Shown: piece after piece, positions 1 through 5,668 of the stretch | How the letters are laid out: the number at the start of each line of letters is the position of its first letter | Position numbering within the stretch: the stretch's first letter is position 1 | Origin: Candidatus Coatesiibacteriota bacterium | GTDB lineage: Bacteria > Oederibacteriota > CAKKQC01 | Assembly: GCA_023265785.1 (NCBI GenBank) | Contig: JAHFSL010000161.1 | Span: 1 to 6,186 of the forward strand | Length of the DNA stretch: 6,186 bases | Direction of reading: 5' to 3' | Position numbers and translations under genes: made by a program | Notes under the pieces: model-generated | What the model was told of the DNA's origin: nothing | The model's database searches: none | What the model saw: only the letters and a program-made list of their open reading frames with translations

Positions 1-501
1 CCGTTCGACCTCGGCATAGTCAATCCGGCCGGTGCCCCGCGAGACCCCGTAGCCGACGATGTTGAACCACTTCCCGGAAAAGTTCAGCTTCTGGCCGTGG
101 GTCAGATGGCCGCCGCAATCGAGCGACATCCCCAGCACCGTATCGCCCGGATTGAGGAAGGCGAGATAGACGGCAAAGTTGGCCTGGGCGCCCGAGTGCG
201 GCTGGACATTGGCGTGCTCCGAGCCGAAGATGCGCTTCGCCCGGTCAATGGCCAGCGTTTCCACCGCGTCGTACCACTTGGTCCCGTGGTAGTACCGGCG
301 GCCGGGATACCCCTCGGCGTACTTGTTGGTCAGCACCGTCCCGGCGGCCTCCAGCACGGCCGGGCTGACGTAGTTTTCGGAGGCGATCAGGACGATGGAG
401 TCGCGCTGGCGCTGGAGTTCCGAGCCGATGAACGACGCGAGCCGGGGATCGGCCTTCCGCAACTGGGTCAGCGCCAGCGAATCCACCCGGGGCGTGCTCA
501 T
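1..501 (-). CDS. glyA: Serine hydroxymethyltransferase, N-terminal part (cut by window edge)
   Basis: This cytoplasmic PLP enzyme interconverts serine plus tetrahydrofolate with glycine plus 5,10-methylene-tetrahydrofolate. The minus-strand frame from ATG at 501 stays open to the window edge and gives the first 167 residues of a family normally about 415 to 430 long. Hallmark blocks are LIASENYVSPAVLEAAG (residues 38-54), TNKYAEGYPGRRYYHG (58-73), ANVQPHSGAQAN (97-108) and CGGHLTHG (129-136). These carry the active-site Tyr61, Glu63, Tyr70/71, the phosphate-binding Ser103-Gly104 region and His132, which stacks on PLP in known structures. The Schiff-base lysine lies beyond the window. A TKWYD segment (74-78) stands where many bacterial enzymes have a GCEYVD-like stretch. 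The start is the only ATG in the right place for the family. No Shine-Dalgarno sequence precedes it; see the candidate extended -10 just upstream. It is the last gene seen in the operon. The identification is secure. Confidence 0.96.
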   Translation of the reverse strand, partial: MSTPRVDSLALTQLRKADPRLASFIGSELQRQRDSIVLIASENYVSPAVLEAAGTVLTNKYAEGYPGRRYYHGTKWYDAVETLAIDRAKRIFGSEHANVQPHSGAQANFAVYLAFLNPGDTVLGMSLDCGGHLTHGQKLNFSGKWFNIVGYGVSRGTGRIDYAEVER

Positions 502-510
502 GAGGGCGTT

Positions 511-519
511 AGCATATCA
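511..519 (-). promoter_or_regulatory. Possible extended -10 element in front of glyA
   Basis: On the minus strand the bases TGATATGCT fit the extended -10 pattern TGnTATnnT and form an AT-rich island in very GC-rich DNA. No good -35 hexamer lies 16 to 18 bases further upstream. A transcript starting 6 to 7 bases downstream would begin at about position 504, almost on the glyA ATG at 501, so the message would be leaderless or nearly so. This agrees with the lack of a Shine-Dalgarno sequence. The match is short and could be chance. Confidence 0.25.
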
Positions 520-642
520 GAATCGCGGCATGGCCAGACTGCGCTGAAGCGTCCTGTGCGCGAAGGTTAAGACCAGCAGGGGCGGCAGGAGGGCGAAGAT
601 CATCGCCGCCGCCAGGATCGGGGTCGAAGCCCAGCCATTCAT
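517..642 (-). CDS. In-frame C-terminal remnant of the MalG-type permease (sixth membrane helix, 41 aa)
   Basis: Directly after the TAG that ends the upstream permease frame, an ATG begins 41 codons in the same frame, closed by TGA at 517-519. The peptide has a hydrophobic helix (residues 8-27, including AAAMIFALLPPLLVLTFA) followed by a basic tail, HRTLQRSLAMPRF. This is what the end of a MalG-type permease looks like: helix 6, then a short cytoplasmic tail with Arg residues and a hydrophobic-proline finish. The upstream permease lacks exactly this part. It could be made by reinitiation at the TAGATG junction, by read-through of TAG to give a protein of 639 residues, or it may be the dead tail of a mutated gene. 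There is no Shine-Dalgarno sequence before the ATG. It fills most of the otherwise empty 141 bases before glyA. Confidence 0.6.
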   Translation of the reverse strand: MNGWASTPILAAAMIFALLPPLLVLTFAHRTLQRSLAMPRF

Positions 643-2436
643 CTAGAAGATCAGGACCGGCAGGGTCCACTGGTCGCGGGATTGGCCGACGATCAGGGCC
701 CACATGAAGTTCGAGTACGACCAGAGGAAGGCGTACAGGCCGACCACCGCCAGCATGGGCCGGGCCAGCGGCACGGACACCGTCCAGAAGAGGTGCCACT
801 CCCCCGCGCCCTCCAGCGTGGCTTCCTCAAAGTACGACTTGGGTATCGAGTCGAAGAAGCTCTTGAGGAGGTAGACGTAGTACCCATTCACCGCGGTGGG
901 CAGGACGAGCGCCCAGACCGTGTTGAGCAGGCCGGTGGCGCGCAGGAGAATGAAATTGGGGACCGCCATGGCCTCAATCGGGAACGCCGCGAGCGCCAGG
1001 AAGAGGACGAGGCTCATCTGGAGAGGCCCCAGGGCAAACCGCGAGAGGACATACGCCGCCGACCCGTTGACCGCCACCGCGAGGAGGGTGAACAGCAGAG
1101 CAAACCGGGCCGTGTTCAGGATCGCGTCGGAGGCATCGGTCATGAGGGACCAGACCCGCCGGTAGTTCTTGAAGACGAGTTCCAGCGTGAAGCGCATCCG
1201 GTGCTGTTCCCAGTCCAGCCGGTCCATTTCGGCCTGCGGCCAGGCCACCGTATCGAGGGAACCCACGGGGATCCCGAAGGCCGCGGCCGCCTCCGCCGTC
1301 GTCCCGAACTTCGCATGCAGGGCCCGGCGCCACGCCCGCTCGGCGGTTGCCAGCCTGAGGAAGGTCGCCGGCACCGTCCGGACAAACGCATCCCAATCGG
1401 CGAACGCGGTCGCGGACTCGCAATTCTGCGCGAGGACGGCCAGCGGAATGTGTGCGCCCGCCGAGCCGTACACCCGGTCCACGCCCTCCACCGACCCGTG
1501 TCGGGCCAGCAGGAACCGGCGCCAGGCGTCCTCCAGGGGCGGCGTCACCACCAGCTCGATGAAATACGGGGAAAGCGCCTTGCGCACGTATGATTCCCAC
1601 ACCGCCCCCTCCCGACCCGGCGGGACCGTCTCCGCCAGCCGGACCTCTCTCCATCCCTGCCACCCCGTGCCGAAGGTGGCGTTGACCTTCGCAAGGTCCG
1701 CCGTTCCCGGCTGGGCCTGGAGCCAGTTCCGCCACACCACATCACCCAGAATGGGCAGGCGCCAGGCGGAGGGCAGTCCCGCCTCAAGGAACCGGGTGTA
1801 CTCGGCGGCCCAGGAATCGCCGGCCACCCAGCCGGGCCGGTCGGTCATCTCCGGCAGGTCCGGCACCTTGACATACGGAAAGGCGAGGAACCCCGTGGCG
1901 AACTTGGCGTTGACCGCGGCGATGGAGTGGAAGCGCCGCTTCAGCCAGTCCTTCCACGCCTCGTCGGAGAGGCCGGTAAAGGCGGCCAGGTCATGGCCGC
2001 TTCCCCCCCGGTAAAAAAACCAGCCGGTGAACAGGGGGTGGACATGCGACCACGGCAGGGTGCTGACGGCCTCCAGCCCCAGCCGACCCCGGGCGCGCCA
2101 GTCCCCCGCGAGGGGCGGCACCGCCTCCAGCCCGAGGATGGTCACCGTATCGTCGGCCTCCACCCCGTACAACTCGTTGAATCCGGTCATGCTGGGCCAG
2201 TAGTCGTACCGGGTGGCCAGGTAATGGACATACATCCGCCGGGCGCTGTGCAGGTGACGCAGGTCCGGCCACTTGCGGCCGTTCCACCAGTCGTCAATGT
2301 CGCCGAAGGAAAGCGCCAGCATCATGATGAAGGGAACGAGCACCGCCAGCCCCAGCAGGGCCGTCAAGGGGAAGACGGTCGCCTGGACGATCCGTTCGTG
2401 CAGGCCGGCGCGCTTGAACGGGAGCATCAAGGGCAC
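643..2436 (-). CDS. MalG-type ABC sugar permease with large periplasmic insert, ended early by in-frame TAG
   Basis: This is an inner-membrane permease subunit of a binding-protein-dependent importer of the CUT1 (carbohydrate) type. The frame gives 597 residues against 270 to 300 for ordinary MalG relatives. Helix 1 is at about residues 19-43. After the typical SF end of helix 1 (43-44), about 370 inserted residues follow, and the normal core resumes at FTLELVFKNYRRVW (416-429). Helices 2 to 5 are at about 437-462, 471-498, 503-525 and 558-584. The EAA loop, which docks the ATPase, is at 535-561 (YFEEATLEGAGEW, then VPLARPM). The insert should be periplasmic and contains five degenerate repeats. 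The protein stops at WTLPVLIF, before helix 6, because of TAG at 643-645; the rest is encoded in frame at 517-642. The start is GTG 2436, chosen because GGGGGAG lies 6 bases upstream; TTG 2430 and ATG 2427 are alternatives. It follows the fusion gene by 3 nt and should pair with that protein's MalF half. The substrate is unknown and no ATPase gene is in view. Confidence 0.88.
   Translation of the reverse strand: MPLMLPFKRAGLHERIVQATVFPLTALLGLAVLVPFIMMLALSFGDIDDWWNGRKWPDLRHLHSARRMYVHYLATRYDYWPSMTGFNELYGVEADDTVTILGLEAVPPLAGDWRARGRLGLEAVSTLPWSHVHPLFTGWFFYRGGSGHDLAAFTGLSDEAWKDWLKRRFHSIAAVNAKFATGFLAFPYVKVPDLPEMTDRPGWVAGDSWAAEYTRFLEAGLPSAWRLPILGDVVWRNWLQAQPGTADLAKVNATFGTGWQGWREVRLAETVPPGREGAVWESYVRKALSPYFIELVVTPPLEDAWRRFLLARHGSVEGVDRVYGSAGAHIPLAVLAQNCESATAFADWDAFVRTVPATFLRLATAERAWRRALHAKFGTTAEAAAAFGIPVGSLDTVAWPQAEMDRLDWEQHRMRFTLELVFKNYRRVWSLMTDASDAILNTARFALLFTLLAVAVNGSAAYVLSRFALGPLQMSLVLFLALAAFPIEAMAVPNFILLRATGLLNTVWALVLPTAVNGYYVYLLKSFFDSIPKSYFEEATLEGAGEWHLFWTVSVPLARPMLAVVGLYAFLWSYSNFMWALIVGQSRDQWTLPVLIF
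1231..2232 (-). repeat. Five degenerate protein repeats in the permease insert (residues 69-402)
   Basis: Within the periplasmic insert, a pattern of the form (W/Y)..(W/F/Y)L....G....N..(Y/F)G recurs about five times. Aligned by the first aromatic residue, the units begin at Tyr69, Trp161, Trp235, Trp305 and Trp369, with spacings of 92, 74, 70 and 64. Clear examples are YVHYLATRY with FNELYG (69-91), WKDWLKRRF with VNAKFA (161-180), WRNWL with VNATFGTGW (235-259), WRRFLLARHGS with VDRVYGS (305-325), and WRRALHAKFGT with AAAAFG (369-388). Between the units a second weaker pattern, W..(F/Y)(V/L), recurs near residues 209, 280, 348 and 409. The repeats are seen at protein level only; the DNA is not repeated. 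The motif recalls a helix-loop element of some GH42-like glycoside hydrolases, which is recollection rather than a search result. Confidence 0.55.
2003..2019 (-). repeat. Adjacent T7 and G7 homopolymer tracts inside the permease gene
   Basis: On the coding strand a run of seven T (2019-2013) is separated by ACC from a run of seven G (2009-2003). They encode the residues around Trp139 to Gly145 in the periplasmic insert. The frame is intact across both. Such runs are prone to slippage in replication and to length errors in sequencing. Confidence 0.6.
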
Positions 2437-2439
2437 GGC

Positions 2440-4815
2440 CTACTCCCCCGCCACCCGCAACTGGCCGGTGCGCACGGCCCGCATCTGGTAGATCGAGAAG
2501 ACCAGGATGACCGCGACCAGCAGCCATACCTCGGCCATGGCGTAGCCGAACCGGATTCCGACATAGGCTTGGTTGAAGATGTCCAGCCCGACGATGTAGG
2601 TGGCTCGCCCCGGCCCGCCGCCCGTGAGGAGGAAGACCTGCTCCGCGGTGCGCACCGAGGTGATCAGCCACCCCACGGCGTTGATCCCGATCAGCGGCGC
2701 CAGGTGCGGCAGGGTCACATGGCGGAACCGGTCCGCCAGGCCCGCCCCAGACAGCTCGGCTTCCTCGTACAGGGACTCGGGCACCGCGGAGAGGCCGGCC
2801 AGGTAGGTCAGCCCGGCGACGCCCAGCGTGGCCCAGGCCCCGGGGAGCGTGACCGCGAAAAGGGCCGTGGCCGGCTCCTTGAGCCAGGAGCGCGGCGCCA
2901 CGCCGAGGAACGCGGCCAGCTGGTTGAACGGCCCTCCCGGGTCGAACATCTGCTGCCAGAGAATGGCAATCACGACCGCCGAGGCGACGGCGGGCAGGAA
3001 GAAGGCGGACCGCACGATGAGCTTGCCCACGGGGAATGAGGACAGCACGATGGCCAGCACCAGCGGCGCGATGAAGCCGAACATAAACGAGAGCCCGATG
3101 TAGAGCACGGTGTTCCGGAGAACGAGGGCGGTCAGCGGATTGACGATCACATCCAGGAAATTCCTGGCACCCGCGAAGTCGCCGCCGTGGCGCAGGACAT
3201 GGGTGAACAGGCTCATCTTGAACCCGAGGACCAGCGGCACGACCCCGAAGCACACGGCCAGCGCCGCCGCGGGGGCGAAGAGGGCCAGGACAAACCGCCA
3301 CCGGGCCGCGTTCATCCCCGTCATCGGGGCATTCCGGTAGAGGACCATCTCGTCGCGCAGGGCCGCCACGAGCCGCCACAGGCCGTAGAGCAGGGCCCCC
3401 GCGAACACGGCAAGGACCGCCCAGCCGATCGCGTTCCCCGCGGTTCCGGTGCGCCGGGTCTTCTGGTGGACGGTTTCGTCGAACTCCCGTTGGGCGGCGG
3501 CGAGCACCGTGGCCGGGTCACCGGTGCCCAGCAGGAGGCCCTTGAGGCCCGGACCGAGGATCGCGACCAGCGCCGCATACTCCGGATCCGGCGGCAGGGG
3601 ACGCGCGTGGTCCCGGGCGGCCCGCATGACCGTGGCCCAGTGGGCCGGCAGGACTTTTGCCGCTGGATCGGCGGGGTAGCGGGCACACCAGGACGAGGGC
3701 ATCCGGCCACCCTGCCGTACGAGGGCGGCGAGCCACTCGGTCTCCACCGCGGTCCCGCAACCGGTCGCCTCCGCATGGAAGGCGAACGCCAGCGACCGTC
3801 GGGCCCCGCGCAGGTAGGAGGGGATGACCGCGATGGTCCCGGCGGCGTACCAGGAGAGTGGCCGGTCGGGGGAAAATCCCGGAACGGGCGCAAGCACCGG
3901 CTGGTGGGGCTGGAGCGGGTCATTGTCGCGAAACTCCGCCGCATCTCCCCACATTCCGGCATCCAGGTCGCCCTCGCTGATGACGGCCGTGGCCACCTGC
4001 CCCTTGGCAAAGGCATGCCGCAGGGTCTTGTCCGAGTCGGCCACCAGGAGGGTGGCGGGCGCGGCACCTGCGAGCGCCGTGCCCAATCCCGCCAGGGCCG
4101 CGGCGGCGCGGCGCGCCCCGTCGGAAGCCAGGTCCACCACCAGCCCTTCGCCGCCAGGCCGGCAGGGCTCCACGCCCGCGTCACGCGCCAGGGTGAGCCA
4201 CCAGGCCACGAGGGACGCTCCCTCGGTGATGCCGAAGCCGGCCCGCTTGCCGGGCACGGCGGACCGGGCGGCAAACGCCGCCAGCTGGTCCAGGGACCGG
4301 GGCAGGGCGCGATCCGTCAACCCGGGGAGGGCCTCCCGCGATCCCGCCAGGTGCGCGATCTCGGCATCGAACACCAGGCCCCAGTCGTGCCCCTCCAATT
4401 TAAGGTCAGCCGTGAGCGAGTCCGGCCAGCGGGCGCGCTCCTCCCAGTTCTCCACATCCTCGTCCACGGGCTGGATGAGACCCTCCCGGACATAGCCGGC
4501 CAGCTCATCAAACCCAAGCCGGAACAGGTCCGGTCCGGCATTGGCGGCCAGGCTCATGACCTGGGCGGCCCCCCAGTGCTGGCCGGGAAGCCAGAGCCGC
4601 TCAAATTCGTGGACGTCCACCTCCGGATGGGCGGCCAGGAACTTTTCGAACGCCAGCCGTGGTGCCACGTTGGTGACATTGCCCGCCGCCTTCCATGGCA
4701 CGAGGCCCAGTTGGGCCGACAGCACGGTTTGAGCGGCAGCCGCGGGACCCGGTGCCGTGAGCAGAAGGACGGCGGCCAGCCCCGCCCACGGGGTGGGGCG
4801 GGACGGGCTCCTCAT
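2440..4815 (-). CDS. Fusion of extracellular solute-binding protein and MalF-type ABC permease
   Basis: The 791-residue protein joins two parts of an importer that are usually separate. Residues 1-28 form a Sec signal peptide (hydrophobic core about 11-20, AAA-rich end, no lipobox Cys). Residues about 29-455 resemble a family 1 sugar-binding protein, with features such as PDLFRLGFDELAGYVREG (95-112) and the AGTIAVIP segment (325-332). An extra anchor helix follows (about 462-485), then a basic cytoplasmic linker, then six MalF-like helices (about 508-535, 567-592, 600-622, 649-672, 703-722, 757-776). The EAA loop that contacts the ATPase is at 683-709 (YEEAELSGAGL, then TLPHLAPLI). Further conserved permease marks are FFLPAVAS (605-612) and LTGGGPGRAT (730-739). 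The ATG at 4815 overlaps the panB stop as ATGA and has GGAGG 10 bases upstream. The frame stays open upstream to 5076, but that stretch is out-of-frame panB sequence. The gene ends in TAG 3 nt before the next permease. Substrate unknown; probably a carbohydrate by family. Confidence 0.9.
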   Translation of the reverse strand: MRSPSRPTPWAGLAAVLLLTAPGPAAAAQTVLSAQLGLVPWKAAGNVTNVAPRLAFEKFLAAHPEVDVHEFERLWLPGQHWGAAQVMSLAANAGPDLFRLGFDELAGYVREGLIQPVDEDVENWEERARWPDSLTADLKLEGHDWGLVFDAEIAHLAGSREALPGLTDRALPRSLDQLAAFAARSAVPGKRAGFGITEGASLVAWWLTLARDAGVEPCRPGGEGLVVDLASDGARRAAAALAGLGTALAGAAPATLLVADSDKTLRHAFAKGQVATAVISEGDLDAGMWGDAAEFRDNDPLQPHQPVLAPVPGFSPDRPLSWYAAGTIAVIPSYLRGARRSLAFAFHAEATGCGTAVETEWLAALVRQGGRMPSSWCARYPADPAAKVLPAHWATVMRAARDHARPLPPDPEYAALVAILGPGLKGLLLGTGDPATVLAAAQREFDETVHQKTRRTGTAGNAIGWAVLAVFAGALLYGLWRLVAALRDEMVLYRNAPMTGMNAARWRFVLALFAPAAALAVCFGVVPLVLGFKMSLFTHVLRHGGDFAGARNFLDVIVNPLTALVLRNTVLYIGLSFMFGFIAPLVLAIVLSSFPVGKLIVRSAFFLPAVASAVVIAILWQQMFDPGGPFNQLAAFLGVAPRSWLKEPATALFAVTLPGAWATLGVAGLTYLAGLSAVPESLYEEAELSGAGLADRFRHVTLPHLAPLIGINAVGWLITSVRTAEQVFLLTGGGPGRATYIVGLDIFNQAYVGIRFGYAMAEVWLLVAVILVFSIYQMRAVRTGQLRVAGE
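2443..2449 (-). promoter_or_regulatory. Ribosome binding site that supports the GTG start of the second permease
   Basis: GGGGGAG on the minus strand ends 6 bases before GTG at 2436. It lies inside the last codons of the fusion gene, so the two genes are probably translationally coupled. Its spacing fits GTG 2436 better than ATG 2427. Confidence 0.55.
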
Positions 4816-5654
4816 GACCGGCCGGCCTCCCCCGCGATGAGGCGGTCCAGCGCCGCCAGGTCGCCCGGGGGAAGCGCCGCGCCTCGTCCGCGCGGTGGCC
4901 ACCCGCGACCCCGAACCGCACGCGCGAAGCGGCCCACCGCTTTGGCGAAGACCCGGCGGCCGTCGGCCCAGGCCCGGGCAAACGGGGGCGGCACCGGGGA
5001 AAGCCCGACCAGGTCGTGAAAGACGAGGATCTGGCCGTCGCAGTCGGGACCCGCACCGATCCCGATCGTGGGACACGCGACGGCCGCGGTGATTCGGCGT
5101 GCCAGCGAGGCAGGCATGGCCTCCAGCACGATGGCAAAGACACCCGCGCGGTCGAGAGCGACTGCGGCCTGCCAGATCCGGGCGGCCGCGGCGACCGTGA
5201 CGCCCTGCGCCCGGTATCCCCCGTATTCGCGCACCCGCTGGGGGGTCAACCCGACATGGCCCATGACGGGGATGCCCTGGGCCACCATGGCGTTCACCAT
5301 CGGGAGGACCTCCAGGCCCCCTTCCAGCTTGACCGCATCGGCGCCCTCCTTCAGGAATCGGCCGGCGTGGCGCAGGGCGTCCGCCGGACCCGCCTGGTAC
5401 GACATGAAGGGCAGGTCGCCGACCAGCAGGGCCCGGCGTGTTCCCCGGCGCGCGGCGCGCAGGTGGTGCACCATCTCGTCCATGGTCACGGGCAGGGTGT
5501 TCTCGTACCCGAGCACGACATTGCCCAGCGAGTCCCCGACCAGAATCACCTCCACGCCCGCCGCCTCGACCAGCGCCGCGGTGGGCGCGTCATAGGCCGT
5601 CACACACACCAGCCGACCTTCCCCCTTCCGGCCGCGCACCCGCGGCACGGTCAT
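4812..5654 (-). CDS. panB: 3-methyl-2-oxobutanoate hydroxymethyltransferase (ketopantoate hydroxymethyltransferase)
   Basis: This cytoplasmic enzyme transfers the one-carbon unit of 5,10-methylene-tetrahydrofolate to 2-oxoisovalerate to make ketopantoate, the first committed step to pantothenate and coenzyme A. Counting from ATG 5654 (280 residues), the family blocks are TAYD (19-22), LVGDSLGNVVLGY (38-50), LPVTMDEMVHH (54-64), GDLPFMSYQ (79-87), VKLEGG (108-113), PVMGHVGLTPQ (129-139), VLEAMPA (176-182) and IGIGAGPDCDGQILVFHDL (around 197-216). Metal ligands Asp41, Asp80 and Glu111 and the catalytic Glu178 are in place. A GTG at 5684 would add ten residues and overlap gcvPB by 16 nt. I prefer ATG 5654 because the distance to TAYD fits the family, but neither start has a good Shine-Dalgarno sequence. 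The extreme C-terminus (Arg/Gly/Pro-rich, around residues 239-255) lacks the usual EEHSF-like ending. The TGA stop overlaps the start of the next gene. Confidence 0.96.
   Translation of the reverse strand: MTVPRVRGRKGEGRLVCVTAYDAPTAALVEAAGVEVILVGDSLGNVVLGYENTLPVTMDEMVHHLRAARRGTRRALLVGDLPFMSYQAGPADALRHAGRFLKEGADAVKLEGGLEVLPMVNAMVAQGIPVMGHVGLTPQRVREYGGYRAQGVTVAAAARIWQAAVALDRAGVFAIVLEAMPASLARRITAAVACPTIGIGAGPDCDGQILVFHDLVGLSPVPPPFARAWADGRRVFAKAVGRFARAVRGRGWPPRGRGAALPPGDLAALDRLIAGEAGRS
4826..4830 (-). promoter_or_regulatory. Ribosome binding site for the binding-protein/permease fusion
   Basis: GGAGG on the minus strand lies 10 bases before ATG at 4815, inside the last codons of panB. The spacing is slightly long but usable. 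Together with the ATGA overlap and the signal peptide that begins there, it fixes the start at 4815 rather than further upstream. Confidence 0.5.
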
Positions 5655-5668
5655 CCGGACCGGCGCCG

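Noticed and set aside
97..570. Plus-strand open frame of 157 codons over glyA
   Set aside because: The minus strand here encodes clear serine hydroxymethyltransferase; the plus frame has no recognisable content.
643..645. General reassignment of TAG to a sense codon in this organism
   Set aside because: gcvPB and the fusion gene both end in TAG at the position expected for their families, so TAG appears to work as a normal stop here.
1927..3039. Plus-strand open frame of 370 codons opposite both permease genes
   Set aside because: Low-complexity, highly charged composition, no recognisable motif, and fully antisense to well-supported genes.
4816..4826. GC-rich palindrome CCGGCCGG between the ribosome binding site and the start of the fusion gene as an operator or terminator
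   Set aside because: It is short, has no loop or T tract, lies within panB codons, and such palindromes are common by chance in DNA this rich in GC.
3187..5019. Plus-strand open frame of 610 codons opposite the fusion gene and part of panB
   Set aside because: The translation is rich in Arg, Gly, Pro, His and Gln with no domain or hydrophobic pattern. It is a shadow of GC-rich coding DNA on the other strand.
4816..5076. N-terminal extension of the fusion protein from an upstream ATG at 5076
   Set aside because: The 87 extra residues are Arg/Gly/Pro-rich and overlap panB in another frame. A signal peptide and ATGA overlap begin at 4815.
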